Shown here one piece after another: positions 11,171 through 20,295 of a stretch of DNA of 64,000 nucleotides. Under the pieces are notes generated by a model. It was given only the letters and a program-made list of their open reading frames with translations. It was not told where the DNA came from and did no database searches. Both the position numbers and the translations under genes were made by a program. Each line of letters opens with the position of its first letter. Position 1 is the stretch's first letter. Source of the DNA: Devosia submarina (GTDB lineage: Bacteria > Pseudomonadota > Alphaproteobacteria > Rhizobiales > Devosiaceae); the NCBI RefSeq assembly GCF_003056345.1, contig NZ_PYWB01000011.1, forward strand, positions 49,844 through 113,843. Reading direction: 5' to 3'.

Positions 11171-12508
11171 ATGGCGTCCGCAGCCGAACAGCTGGCACGT
11201 AATCTCAATTTCTCGACATTCTCCAAGGCGAAAGCCCTACAGCAGCGCATCTGGTTCACACTGGGCGCGCTGCTTGTTTATCGTCTGGGGACTTTCATTC
11301 CGGTTCCAGGTATTGACCCCGACGCGTTCCGTGCGACGTTCGAACAGTCGCAGCAGGGCATCATCGGCATGTTCAACATGTTCGCTGGTGGCGCCGTGGA
11401 GCGCATGGCGATCTTCGCCCTGAACCTTATTCCGTACATCACCGCGTCCATCGTGGTGCAGGTGGTCGCGACGGCATCGCCGCGCCTTGAAGCCCTCAAG
11501 AAAGAGGGCGAGGCTGGCCGCCGGAAGATGAACCAGTATACTCGTTATCTGGCGGTGGTGTTCTGTGCCGTGCAGGCCTATGGCATTGCCGTGGGCCTCG
11601 AAGGCAGCCAGGGCGTGGTGCTTAATCCGGGTTGGTTCTTCCGCATCTCCACCGTGATCACGCTGGTTGGCGGTACCATGTTCCTGATGTGGCTGGGTGA
11701 ACAAATCACCTCGCGCGGGGTGGGCAATGGTATTTCGCTGATCATCTTCGCTGGTATCGTGGCAAACCTGCCCACGACTATCGTGCAGACGCTTGAGCTC
11801 AGCCGTACCGGCGCATTGCCGGCCTTTGCGGGCTTTGGGATGATCATCATCGCCTTGGTGGTGATTGCGGCCATCGTGTTCTTTGAACGCGCCCAGCGCC
11901 GGTTGCTGATCCAGTACCCAAAGCGCCAGGTGGGCAACAAGATGTTCCAGGGGGACACGTCCCACCTGCCACTCAAGCTCAACACTTCGGGCGTTATCCC
12001 GGTGATCTTTGGTTCGTCCCTGCTGCTGCTGCCAGCGACCATTGCGTCGTTTGCCGCACAGGGGAATGCTCCGGAATGGCTGCAGGTCGTTACAGCCTTG
12101 CTGGGTCGGGGCCAGCCGCTTTATCTTGCACTGTTCGCCTTCTTCATCATCTTCTTTGCGTTCTTCTACACGGCGATCGTGTTCAATCCGCAGGAGACGG
12201 CAGACAACCTGAAGCGTTCGGGTGGGTTCATTCCGGGTATTCGTCCGGGCGAGCGTACGGCACAGCACATCGATTATGTGTTGACGCGCATCACTGTGAT
12301 CGGTGCTTTGTATCTCACCGTCGTGGCGCTGATTCCTGAAGTGATGTTCAGCCAACTGGCAGTGAGCCAGTTTATCGGCGGCACCTCGCTGCTGATCATG
12401 GTGACAGTGACGCTGGATACGGTTAGCCAGATCCAGAGCCATTTGATCGCACAGCAATATGAGGGACTGGTCAAGAAGTCCCGCCTTGGGGGAGGCCGGC
12501 GCCGATGA
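11171..12508 (+). CDS. secY: Preprotein translocase subunit SecY
   Basis: SecY (445 residues) is the channel of the SecYEG translocon in the inner membrane. Ten hydrophobic segments are visible. The conserved motifs GTFIPVPGID near TM1, the GMFNMFAGGA plug region and the PFIPG-like GGFIPGIRPGERT loop are present. It begins after a terminator-like spacer of 127 bases and ends in a four-base overlap with adk. Confidence 0.97.
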   Translation: MASAAEQLARNLNFSTFSKAKALQQRIWFTLGALLVYRLGTFIPVPGIDPDAFRATFEQSQQGIIGMFNMFAGGAVERMAIFALNLIPYITASIVVQVVATASPRLEALKKEGEAGRRKMNQYTRYLAVVFCAVQAYGIAVGLEGSQGVVLNPGWFFRISTVITLVGGTMFLMWLGEQITSRGVGNGISLIIFAGIVANLPTTIVQTLELSRTGALPAFAGFGMIIIALVVIAAIVFFERAQRRLLIQYPKRQVGNKMFQGDTSHLPLKLNTSGVIPVIFGSSLLLLPATIASFAAQGNAPEWLQVVTALLGRGQPLYLALFAFFIIFFAFFYTAIVFNPQETADNLKRSGGFIPGIRPGERTAQHIDYVLTRITVIGALYLTVVALIPEVMFSQLAVSQFIGGTSLLIMVTVTLDTVSQIQSHLIAQQYEGLVKKSRLGGGRRR

Positions 12509-13068
12509 GACTTATTTTGCTCGGACCACCGGGGGCAGGGAAGGGGACACAGGCCAAGATCCTGGTCGAGGCCTATGGCATCCCTCAGCTCTCAACCGGC
12601 GACATCCTACGCTCTGCTATCCAGGACCGTACACCCCTTGGCCTTGCAGCCAAGGAGATCATGGATCGCGGCGATCTGGTGTCCAATGACATTGTCAACG
12701 GTATCGTGTCGGATCGATTGGATGCCGCTGATTGCAAGAATGGTTTCATTCTTGATGGGTTCCCGCGCACAATCGGGCAAGCTGAAGCGCTTGACGGCAT
12801 GCTCGCCGACAAGGGCATGAGCCTCGATGCCGTGATTGAAATGACGGCCGAAGCCGACGTGCTGGTGTCTCGCGTGGTCAACCGCGCCAAGGAAAGCAAT
12901 CGGCCCGACGACAATCCCGAGGTTATCCGCAAGCGGCTCGAGGTCTACAAGAACGACACGGCGCCGCTGGTGGACTACTACCGCCAGCGTGGCCTGGTGA
13001 AGACTGTGGACGGCATGGCGCCGGTTGAGCAAGTCACAGCCGCGATCAAAGCTGCGATCGCGCAATAG
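12505..13068 (+). CDS. adk: Adenylate kinase, short form
   Basis: Adk (187 residues) interconverts ATP + AMP and 2 ADP. The P-loop GPPGAGKGTQ is at residues 7-16, DGFPRT lies near 84-89, and the LID is reduced to a short loop instead of the zinc-binding insert of longer forms. The four-base overlap with secY suggests coupled translation. This is the standard spc-operon neighbour of secY. Confidence 0.97.
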   Translation: MRLILLGPPGAGKGTQAKILVEAYGIPQLSTGDILRSAIQDRTPLGLAAKEIMDRGDLVSNDIVNGIVSDRLDAADCKNGFILDGFPRTIGQAEALDGMLADKGMSLDAVIEMTAEADVLVSRVVNRAKESNRPDDNPEVIRKRLEVYKNDTAPLVDYYRQRGLVKTVDGMAPVEQVTAAIKAAIAQ

Positions 13069-13246
13069 AATAGTGCTTGACTTCGCGGTTGACTCTGCGG
13101 AATCGAGCCCTTAAAGAACCGCATCAGTTCCAAAGATTATTGGACTGGATTCGGTTCCTCGAAAAAGTTGGGGGTCGAAGTCCGGTCCCTTGTTGTTTAA
13201 CGGCACGGGCCGTGATGGTTGCCGTGTTGAATGAAGGAGAGCAGAC

Positions 13247-13615
13247 GTGGCTCGTATTGCTGGCGTCAATATCCCGACGAACAAGCGTGTGATCATCGCG
13301 CTGCAGTATATCCACGGGATCGGCGACAAGTTCGCTGAGGATATCTGCACCAAGGTTGGTATTCCAGCCGAACGTCGCGTCAATGAACTGACCGACGCCG
13401 AAGTGATCCAGATCCGTGAAACCATCGACCGCGACTATGTCGTGGAGGGTGATCTTCGCCGCAACGTGGCGATGAACATCAAGCGCTTGATGGATTTGGG
13501 CAATTATCGTGGCCTGCGCCACCGTCGTGGCCTGCCGGTCCGTGGTCAGCGCACCCATACCAATGCTCGTACCCGCAAGGGTCCGGCCAAGCCGATCGCC
13601 GGCAAGAAGAAGTAA
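13247..13615 (+). CDS. rpsM: 30S ribosomal protein S13
   Basis: S13 (122 residues) contacts S19 and the P-site tRNA. It starts with GTG at 13247 after GGAGAGCAGAC and opens [15 protein letters not shown]. The motif [20 protein letters not shown] is diagnostic. The 178-base gap after adk is the likely place of an alpha-operon promoter; a TTGACT hexamer at about 13091 is present, but I cannot fix a matching -10. Confidence 0.97.
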   Translation: MARIAGVNIPTNKRVIIALQYIHGIGDKFAEDICTKVGIPAERRVNELTDAEVIQIRETIDRDYVVEGDLRRNVAMNIKRLMDLGNYRGLRHRRGLPVRGQRTHTNARTRKGPAKPIAGKKK

Positions 13616-13637
13616 GAACCCGCTTTTACGGGTTCTT
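13614..13637 (+). promoter_or_regulatory. Stem-loop between rpsM and rpsK
   Basis: A perfect nine-pair stem (13614-13622 with 13629-13637) with loop CTTTTA begins in the rpsM stop codon. It is followed by CGATGTAG rather than a T-run, so it is more likely an mRNA processing or stability element, or an autoregulatory site, than a terminator. Confidence 0.55.
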
Positions 13638-13697
13638 CGATGTAGCTGCCGGGGCTGGATGGCTAACGGCTGCGCTGATATCGAATTGAGGAAATAG

Positions 13698-14090
13698 ATG
13701 GCTAAGACTGAAACTACGCGCGTCAAGCGCAAGGAACGCAAGAACATTACCTCGGGTGTTGCCCACGTGAATGCTTCGTTCAACAACACCATGGTCACCA
13801 TTGCCGACATGCAGGGTAACACGATTTCGTGGTCCTCCTCGGGTGTGATGGGCTTCAAGGGTTCGCGCAAGTCGACCCCGTACGCTGCCCAGGTGGCTGC
13901 TGAAGATGCTGCCAAGAAGGCGCAGGAACATGGCATGAAGACCCTTGAGGTCGAAGTGCGCGGCCCTGGTTCGGGTCGTGAGTCGGCGCTGCGCGCCCTG
14001 CAGGCTGCTGGCTTCAACGTCACCTCGATCCGTGACGTCACGTCCATTCCGCACAATGGCTGCCGCCCACGCAAGCGGCGCCGCGTCTAA
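13698..14090 (+). CDS. rpsK: 30S ribosomal protein S11
   Basis: S11 (130 residues) forms part of the mRNA exit platform. The motifs [16 protein letters not shown] and the C-terminal [18 protein letters not shown] are diagnostic. rpsD is not between rpsK and rpoA here, as is usual in alphaproteobacteria. Confidence 0.97.
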   Translation: MAKTETTRVKRKERKNITSGVAHVNASFNNTMVTIADMQGNTISWSSSGVMGFKGSRKSTPYAAQVAAEDAAKKAQEHGMKTLEVEVRGPGSGRESALRALQAAGFNVTSIRDVTSIPHNGCRPRKRRRV

Positions 14091-14107
14091 CCACGACGGT
14101 ATGAAGA

Positions 14108-14140
14108 GCTCCCGGCTGCGCAGGCCGGGAGTCTTGTTGC
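14108..14140 (+). promoter_or_regulatory. Stem-loop between rpsK and rpoA
   Basis: CTCCCGGC (14109-14116) pairs with GCCGGGAG (14124-14131) across a seven-base loop, extendable by one G-U pair. It is followed by TCTTGTTGCGTTT, a weak terminator-like tail. It may attenuate transcription into rpoA. Confidence 0.55.
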
Positions 14141-14192
14141 GTTTGCGGCGGAGCGGCTCGGGCTGGGGCCGCGATTTTGAAAGGACATAACC

Positions 14193-15212
14193 GTGACGAT
14201 CCAGAGGAACTGGCAAGAACTGATCAAGCCGACCAAGCTGGAGATTGTTTCGGGCAGCGACAACGCGCGCGTGGCCTCGGTGGTTGCCGAGCCGCTTGAG
14301 CGCGGTTACGGGCTTACCCTGGGTAATGCTCTTCGTCGCGTGCTGCTGTCGTCGCTCCAGGGCGCGGCAGTGACCGCAATCCAGATTGACGGCATCCTGC
14401 ATGAATTCTCCTCGCTTCCGGGCGTGCGGGAAGACATCACCGACCTGGTTCTCAACGTGAAGGAAATCGCGTTGAAGATGGGCGGCGAGGGTCCGAAGCG
14501 TCTGGCACTCTCCAAGCAGGGTCCGGGCTCGGTGACCGCTGGCGACATCAAGGTCACCGGCGACATCGAAGTGCTGAACCCTGAACTCGTGATCTGCCAT
14601 CTCGATGATGGCGCTGAGATCAACATTGAATTCACCGTTGATACCGGCAAGGGCTATGTCGCTGCCGAGAAGAACCGTCCCGAAGACGCACCTATCGGCT
14701 ATATCCCGGTCGATTCGCTGTTTTCCCCGGTTCGCCGCGTGAGCTACAAGGTTGATGCTACTCGTGCGGGTGAAAGCCTGGACAAGGACAAGCTGACCTT
14801 GCAGGTGGAAACCAATGGCGCCGTGTCGCCTGAAGATGCCGTGGCCTATGCTGCGCGTATCCTGCAGGACCAGCTTTCGGTGTTCGTGAACTTCGAAGAG
14901 CCCAGCAAGGAAAAGGCCCAGGATTCCGTTCCTGAACTCGCCTTCAATCCGGCGCTGCTCAAGAAGGTCGACGAGCTCGAGCTTTCGGTGCGTTCGGCAA
15001 ACTGCCTCAAGAACGACAACATCGTTTATATCGGCGACCTCATCCAGAAGACGGAAGCCGAGATGCTGCGGACACCGAATTTCGGCCGCAAGTCGCTCAA
15101 TGAAATCAAGGAAGTCCTGGCACAAATGGGGCTTCATCTCGGAATGGACGTCAACAACTGGCCACCCGAGAATATCGATGACCTCGCCAAGCGCTACGAA
15201 GATCATTATTGA
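14193..15212 (+). CDS. rpoA: RNA polymerase alpha subunit
   Basis: The alpha subunit (339 residues) dimerises to nucleate RNA polymerase assembly. The N-terminal domain carries [18 protein letters not shown]. The C-terminal domain (about 260-339) contains [16 protein letters not shown] and [12 protein letters not shown], the DNA- and activator-contacting helices. It starts with GTG at 14193 after AAGGAC. Confidence 0.98.
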   Translation: MTIQRNWQELIKPTKLEIVSGSDNARVASVVAEPLERGYGLTLGNALRRVLLSSLQGAAVTAIQIDGILHEFSSLPGVREDITDLVLNVKEIALKMGGEGPKRLALSKQGPGSVTAGDIKVTGDIEVLNPELVICHLDDGAEINIEFTVDTGKGYVAAEKNRPEDAPIGYIPVDSLFSPVRRVSYKVDATRAGESLDKDKLTLQVETNGAVSPEDAVAYAARILQDQLSVFVNFEEPSKEKAQDSVPELAFNPALLKKVDELELSVRSANCLKNDNIVYIGDLIQKTEAEMLRTPNFGRKSLNEIKEVLAQMGLHLGMDVNNWPPENIDDLAKRYEDHY

Positions 15213-15244
15213 TCCCGCGCTGCCAAGCCCTTTAGGAGACAACC

Positions 15245-15670
15245 ATGCGCCACGGTAATTCAGGCCGCAAACTCAACCGGACTGCCAGCCACCGCAAGGC
15301 AATGTTCGCCAATATGTCCGCCGCGCTGATCAAGCACGAGCAGATCGTTACCACTTTGCCCAAGGCAAAGGACCTCCGTCCGATCGTTGAAAAGCTGATT
15401 ACGCTTGGCAAGCGTGGTGACCTGCATGCTCGTCGCCAGGCAATTGCGCAGATCCGCGACGAAGGTCAGGTGGCAAAGCTGTTTGCCGTGCTCGGCCCGC
15501 GCTACAAGGAACGCCAGGGCGGCTATATCCGCATCATGAAGGCTGGCTTCCGCTATGGCGACAATGCCCCGATGGCCGTGATCGAGTTCGTTGATCGCGA
15601 CGTTGATGCCAAGGGCCAGGATAGCGGTCCAGTCCAGTATCGTGATGAAGACGAGTCCGAGGCAGCGTAA
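15245..15670 (+). CDS. rplQ: 50S ribosomal protein L17
   Basis: L17 (141 residues) lies near the tunnel exit. The signature [20 protein letters not shown] opens the protein. The tail after about residue 118 is acidic (DEDESEAA), as in other alphaproteobacterial L17. It is the last gene of the ribosomal block and is followed by a strong terminator. Confidence 0.97.
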   Translation: MRHGNSGRKLNRTASHRKAMFANMSAALIKHEQIVTTLPKAKDLRPIVEKLITLGKRGDLHARRQAIAQIRDEGQVAKLFAVLGPRYKERQGGYIRIMKAGFRYGDNAPMAVIEFVDRDVDAKGQDSGPVQYRDEDESEAA

Positions 15671-15696
15671 GCGCCAAGACCCATAGACATTTTCAG

Positions 15697-15731
15697 GCGG
15701 CTGCGGTTCATTCCGTGGCCGCTTTTGTTTT
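15697..15731 (+). terminator. Intrinsic terminator after rplQ
   Basis: A ten-pair stem with two G-U pairs (15697-15706 with 15713-15722) has loop TTCATT and is followed by TTTTGTTTT. It closes the ribosomal-protein transcription block, only 12 bases before the next start codon. Confidence 0.88.
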
Positions 15732-15743
15732 GGGATGTAGTGG

Positions 15744-16787
15744 ATGCGATCTGGTCGGGTTTTGGTGACAGGTGCAGGTGGGTTCGTCGGCAAGTGGACG
15801 GTGATCGAGCTGCTGCGGGCCGGGTTCCATGTACGCGGCACAATTCGTTCGGAAAGCCGAGCCGAAAAGGTACGCCAGGCTGTCACACGGGAGGTAGGCG
15901 GAGACGCCTTGCGGCGGCTCGATTTCGTGAAACTCGATCTGATGAGCGATCATGGTTGGCGAGAGGCCATGATCGGAGTGGACGCGATTGTTCATGTGGC
16001 GTCCCAGATTTTGGGCATTGAGCCCAAAGATCCACAGGTGGTGATCGGGCCCGCTGTCGAAGGGACGGAGCGGGTGCTGCGCTTTGCTGTGGTCACTGGC
16101 ATAAAGCGCATTGTCATGACTTCGTCTATCGCCACGGTGGGTTATGGCCATGGGCACAGCACGGGTAAGCGGGTTTATACAGAGGGCGACTACACGCAAC
16201 TCGAATCCATGAAGTTCACCTGGGCCTATTGCGTGGGCAAGACCAAGGCCGAACGCGCTGCATGGGCATATGCGCGTTCTGAAAAGCTGGAGTTGACCAC
16301 GATCCACCCGGGCGCCATTCTTGGCCCGGCGCTGGACGAGGATGCGAGTGTGTCGTTGCGCATGGTGTCTGGCCTGCTTGAGGGCACGACGCCGGCCATG
16401 CCGAGTAATGGGTTCTCGGTAATCGATGTGCGCGATGTCGCCGCCATGCATGTCGCCGCGCTGCAGCAGCCATCGTCCATCGGAGAGCGCTATCTCGCAA
16501 CGTCGGACTATGTGCCCTTCGCTCAGGTGGCCGAGGTCCTGCGCGAAGCCTATCCAGATCGCGAGATCACTCGCAAGCAGGTTCCGGATTGGCTCATCAA
16601 GCTGTTGGCGCGGTTTGGTGGGCCAGCGCGGCAGATCATCAACGATATCGGCAACGAGAAGCACTACGACCGTACCAAGGGCGAGGGCCTGCTGGGGCGT
16701 TCGTTCATCAGCGGCAAGGATGCGATCCTTGCAACAGCCGAGAGCGTGATCAGGCTGGGACTAGTGAAGGAGAAAACGACGGTTTAG
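15744..16787 (+). CDS. NAD(P)-dependent epimerase/reductase, extended SDR family
   Basis: A 347-residue Rossmann-fold enzyme of the extended short-chain dehydrogenase class, closest in pattern to dihydroflavonol-4-reductase-like proteins. The nucleotide-binding motif VTGAGGFVGKW is at residues 8-18 and the catalytic YxxxK appears as YCVGK near residue 161. The substrate is unknown. Its start lies immediately downstream of the rplQ terminator, so its promoter must overlap that region or it depends on read-through. Its last codon overlaps the tail of the convergent gene by four bases. Confidence 0.85.
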   Translation: MRSGRVLVTGAGGFVGKWTVIELLRAGFHVRGTIRSESRAEKVRQAVTREVGGDALRRLDFVKLDLMSDHGWREAMIGVDAIVHVASQILGIEPKDPQVVIGPAVEGTERVLRFAVVTGIKRIVMTSSIATVGYGHGHSTGKRVYTEGDYTQLESMKFTWAYCVGKTKAERAAWAYARSEKLELTTIHPGAILGPALDEDASVSLRMVSGLLEGTTPAMPSNGFSVIDVRDVAAMHVAALQQPSSIGERYLATSDYVPFAQVAEVLREAYPDREITRKQVPDWLIKLLARFGGPARQIINDIGNEKHYDRTKGEGLLGRSFISGKDAILATAESVIRLGLVKEKTTV

Positions 16788-17323
16788 GTCACTTCCCCGA
16801 GATTCCAAGCGGTGTAAAGCCGATGCAGATCTGCGAACGAGTTCGTGGCCACCAGCAAGCCCCGGGCCTTGCTTAAGGTTTCCCGCTTCAGTGTCCGCCG
16901 TTTGGGTTCGTCCCACAGGATCCACCGGATCATGGTCCAGTTGGGCGTTTCACCAGCGCCTTGCATGGTTCCCATACGATGGGCGGGGCGCATGCAGCGC
17001 CAGAGATAGCGGCGAAAATTGCCAAGGCGCGGGGAGGAAAGGCTGATGACCCCCGTCGCGCGCTCCAGCCTGCCGCCGAGGAATGAAAAGTAGTTGCCTT
17101 CGATGATCCAGGCATCTTGGCTTACCAAGGCTTCTACGTCGGCCAGAAAGGCGTCTGCAGCGCGCTCGGCCCAGGTGCCTGGCTCGAACCGTATCTGGTC
17201 CAGGTGAATGGTGGGCAGCTCAAGCTTTTGCCCAAGTGCGCAGGCCAGTGTCGATTTCCCACCCGCCGCCGGCCCGGTGATCCAGATGCGTGGTCCAAGA
17301 TTTTCTAGAGCCGGTATTTGCAT
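16784..17323 (-). CDS. P-loop NTPase, adenylate kinase/FlaR-like
   Basis: A 179-residue P-loop protein. The Walker A motif GPAAGGKST lies near residues 17-25, followed by HLDQIRFEPGTW and an IIEGNY strand. This layout is seen in the DNA-topology-modulation (FlaR)/AAA_17 small-kinase group. The biochemical role is not known. ATG 17323 is preferred over GTG 17329 because CAGGA lies at proper spacing. An inverted repeat (17326-17333 with 17336-17343) covers the translation start region and could be an operator. Confidence 0.7.
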   Translation of the reverse strand: MQIPALENLGPRIWITGPAAGGKSTLACALGQKLELPTIHLDQIRFEPGTWAERAADAFLADVEALVSQDAWIIEGNYFSFLGGRLERATGVISLSSPRLGNFRRYLWRCMRPAHRMGTMQGAGETPNWTMIRWILWDEPKRRTLKRETLSKARGLLVATNSFADLHRLYTAWNLGEVT

Positions 17324-17354
17324 AACCACAATCCTGATTGTGGGTACTCATGAA

Positions 17355-17386
17355 ACACAAACCCCCGGGCAGTGCCCAGGGGTCAA
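17355..17386 (-). terminator. Terminator of the decarboxylase gene
   Basis: On the minus strand CCCCTGGGC and GCCCGGGGG form a GC-rich stem with a three-base loop and one mismatch, followed by TTTGTGTTT. It lies just downstream of the decarboxylase stop codon. Confidence 0.65.
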
Positions 17387-17409
17387 ATGCGAAGCAATCG
17401 TGTTGTCGT

Positions 17410-18591
17410 TTATTCCGGCTGCTGGTCCTTGCCGGTGTAGATTTCTTCCACCCAGTACTGATCGCGACGGTCAAAGCCGTTGAAGGGTGTGAGGGAGGCC
17501 TGGGTATAGGCGCCCATCAGGCCGAACTCGATCCAGTCGTCTTCGTCGATATCGGCTGGAAGGGTGAAGACTTGCGGCAGGACGTCGTAGCTATCGCAGG
17601 TTGGGCCCCAGATGGTGAATTCGGAGAACTCCTGGGCGTTGTCATGCACGCGCGGGCCGCGCCAGACGCGTACCGGTGGGGTGAAGTGCATGAACTTGAC
17701 TTCCATCAGCGAGCCATAAGCGCCGTCGTTCACATAGACCGACTGGCCGCCGCGCTGGTGCTTGACGCGCAGCAGCAGCGAGGTGGACGAGGTGACCAGT
17801 GCGCGGCCGGGCTCGATGATGAGTTCTGGTCGGCGCTTTTCGCCGAAATGATCGTGGACCGCGGTTGCGATGGTTTCGAAGTAATAGTCCATCGGCGGCG
17901 CTTCGCTGGTGGGGTAGGGCGCGGGATAGCCGCCACCAATGTTGAGGCGCTTGAGCTCGATGCCGGATTCCTCGACAATGCGGGCAGCGGCCGCGATGTG
18001 CCGTTCATAGGCATAGGCGTCTTCGCACTGGGAGCCGACGTGGAAGCAGAGGCTGGGCGTATAGCCCATCTTCTCGACAGCCGTGACGATCTCGGCTGCA
18101 CCCTGTTCCATGACGCCGAACTTGATGCCAAAATCATAGGACTTGAGCGCCTTGCCCGCCTTGAAGCGGGTGGTGACTTCCACGTCACGGCTGGGCGACA
18201 CCACGGCGGCGAGCTGGTCGAGCTGCTGCGGATGGTCGATCGTGAAGGAGCGGATGCCGAACTCTTCATAGGCGCGTTCGATTTCACGCTTGTTCTTGAT
18301 TGGGTTGTTGTAGTGCATGGCCGCGCCGGGGGCGTAGTCGCGCACCAATTCCATCTCGCGATTGGAAGCAACGTCGAATGCCTTGAGGCCTTCGCGATGC
18401 AGTTGAGCAATGATGTGGGGCGAGGGGTTGCACTTGACTGCATAGGTCAGCAGCCCATCGAAACCCTTCCGGAAGACCTTCACGGCCTTGTGGAACTCAC
18501 GTTCGGAGAACAGAAAAGCCGGAAAGTCGGGGGCTTCCGCGGCGATGAGCGCAGATGTGTTCGGGTAAACGTGGGTCGGCTCGGTGGTCAT
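17410..18591 (-). CDS. Type III PLP-dependent ornithine/lysine decarboxylase
   Basis: A 393-residue fold-III pyridoxal-phosphate decarboxylase of the eukaryotic ODC-like group, converting ornithine (and possibly lysine) to putrescine (cadaverine). The PLP lysine is in TYAVKCNP. FHVGSQ, the glycine loop NIGGGYP and EPGRALV are present. The C-terminal GPTCDSYDVL carries the active-site Cys and Asp that favour a basic amino-acid substrate. The frame is open about 126 codons upstream, but ATG 18591 (MTTEPTHVYPN) after GAAAGG is the sensible start. It is divergent from the Deg protease. Confidence 0.9.
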   Translation of the reverse strand: MTTEPTHVYPNTSALIAAEAPDFPAFLFSEREFHKAVKVFRKGFDGLLTYAVKCNPSPHIIAQLHREGLKAFDVASNREMELVRDYAPGAAMHYNNPIKNKREIERAYEEFGIRSFTIDHPQQLDQLAAVVSPSRDVEVTTRFKAGKALKSYDFGIKFGVMEQGAAEIVTAVEKMGYTPSLCFHVGSQCEDAYAYERHIAAAARIVEESGIELKRLNIGGGYPAPYPTSEAPPMDYYFETIATAVHDHFGEKRRPELIIEPGRALVTSSTSLLLRVKHQRGGQSVYVNDGAYGSLMEVKFMHFTPPVRVWRGPRVHDNAQEFSEFTIWGPTCDSYDVLPQVFTLPADIDEDDWIEFGLMGAYTQASLTPFNGFDRRDQYWVEEIYTGKDQQPE

Positions 18592-18769
18592 GGACGACTG
18601 GCCTTTCGGGGCTAGGGCATGCGGGGGAATGAGCGCTGCATATAGGGATGCTATCCCCCCTGTGCAAACATTTATTTGGCCTTGGGAGCCATCATGCGCA
18701 TGATGCCATTTTCGTGACAGAATAGGGGCGTTTGGCTGCGTTCCCTTGACGGCTTTTGAGGGTGATCGG

Positions 18770-20221
18770 ATGAGTGTGCGTGCGCTGTTGCTGGCTGGTG
18801 TTACCCTGCTTGGGTTGGCAATCGGCGGCACCGTGGCCTTTTCGCCGCTCAATGGGCCCAGTCTTGCGCAAGTCACGGCGCCGGCAACGGCCACCGTGCC
18901 GCAAAGCAACGAGCAGATCCGGCTTAGCTTCGCCCCTGTCGTGAAGGCGGCCTCGCCGGCGGTGGTCAATGTTTATGCTACGCGCATCGAGCTGCAGGCC
19001 GCCTCTCCCTTTGCGAACGATCCGTTTTTTTCCCGCTTTTTCGGCGACGGCCGTTTCCAGCGTCGTCCGCGCGAGTCCCGATCCCTAGGGTCGGGCGTTA
19101 TCGTTGATGCTGGCGGCGTTATCCTGACCAACCGGCATGTGATCGAGGGGGCGACCGATGTACGCATTGCCCTATCGGACGGACGCGAATTTGCGGTCGA
19201 TATCGTAATTGAAGATGCGCAGACCGATCTGGCGGTCCTGCGGGTGCGCGAACCTGGCGGCGCGCAGTTCCCCGCAATGCAGTTCGCCGACTCGGACGCT
19301 CTAGAGGTGGGTGATCTTGTGCTTGCCATTGGCAATCCGTTTGGCGTTGGCCAAACTGTCACCAGCGGGATTGTATCGGCACTCGCCCGCACCGGGGTCG
19401 AGAGTTCGGACTATGAATTCTTTATTCAAACCGACGCGGCCATCAACCCGGGCAATTCCGGAGGTGCGCTAGTGGATCTTGACGGCAATTTGGTGGGCAT
19501 CAACACGGCCATCTATTCGCAAACTGGTGGTTCGGTGGGGATCGGCTTTGCCATTCCTGCCAACATGGCGCGGTTGGTGGCAGAAGCGGGTATCAGCGGT
19601 GGCGAGATCGTGCGGCCGTGGTTCGGCGCAAAGATGCAGGCGGTCAATTCTGATATCGCCGCAAGTCTGGGTATGACGGCGCCCCATGGTGCTTTGATCA
19701 CGGAAGTGGCGCCTGGTGGACCCGCAGCGCGCGCGGGATTCCAATCTGGCGATGTGGTGCTTTCCGTAGACGGGGTGCAAGTGGATGATCCCAGCGCCTT
19801 CAACTTCCGCCTCGCAACCAAGCCGATTGGACAGACAACGCAGCTCGAGCGCTGGCGCGGCGGAACGCGGGAGACTGTGGGCTTCACAGTGGAGGCAGCG
19901 CCTATTCCCGGCGAGGACATGATGGCGGTGATCACGGGCAATTCCCGCTTTGCCGGCACCAGCGTTCGCCAGATCGATGCTGCTCTGGCCGAAAGCAAGG
20001 GCCTGCCTTATGACGCGCGCGGGGTGATCGTGACGGCGGTGGAGCCAGGCTCGCCGGCCGCGGAGATGGGCTTGCAGGTCGACGACATTATCCTCTCGCT
20101 CAACGATATCGCCATGGACAGCGCCCAGACCTTCTCCCAGACGGCGTCGCGGCGAGTGCGCACGTGGCAGATCATTCTGCAACGAGACGGGCAGGTGACG
20201 CGGAGCATTGTGAGTGGCTAG
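18770..20221 (+). CDS. DegP/DegQ-type periplasmic serine protease
   Basis: A 483-residue HtrA-family protease/chaperone for envelope protein quality control. An N-terminal hydrophobic segment (residues 4-24) serves as signal peptide or anchor. The trypsin-like triad is His123 (TNRHVIE), Asp153 (TDLAVL) and Ser230 (GNSGGAL). Two PDZ domains follow at about 285-380 and 390-475. ATG 18770 is preferred over an upstream TTG at 18746 because GAGGG precedes it and the signal segment starts at once. Confidence 0.92.
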   Translation: MSVRALLLAGVTLLGLAIGGTVAFSPLNGPSLAQVTAPATATVPQSNEQIRLSFAPVVKAASPAVVNVYATRIELQAASPFANDPFFSRFFGDGRFQRRPRESRSLGSGVIVDAGGVILTNRHVIEGATDVRIALSDGREFAVDIVIEDAQTDLAVLRVREPGGAQFPAMQFADSDALEVGDLVLAIGNPFGVGQTVTSGIVSALARTGVESSDYEFFIQTDAAINPGNSGGALVDLDGNLVGINTAIYSQTGGSVGIGFAIPANMARLVAEAGISGGEIVRPWFGAKMQAVNSDIAASLGMTAPHGALITEVAPGGPAARAGFQSGDVVLSVDGVQVDDPSAFNFRLATKPIGQTTQLERWRGGTRETVGFTVEAAPIPGEDMMAVITGNSRFAGTSVRQIDAALAESKGLPYDARGVIVTAVEPGSPAAEMGLQVDDIILSLNDIAMDSAQTFSQTASRRVRTWQIILQRDGQVTRSIVSG

Positions 20222-20295
20222 TCCAACGCAACATAGCGGTGACTAGAGCAGCGCCTGGACTGTTTCACATCAGCGCCTTGCGCTAGAACGCTGAT

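Noticed and set aside
13626..15242. A 538-codon minus-strand open frame across rpsK and rpoA
   Set aside because: It lies opposite rpsK and rpoA, whose motifs are unambiguous.
17338..18615. A 425-codon plus-strand open frame opposite the decarboxylase gene
   Set aside because: The minus-strand frame carries every decarboxylase motif; the plus-strand translation resembles no family and is a shadow caused by high GC.
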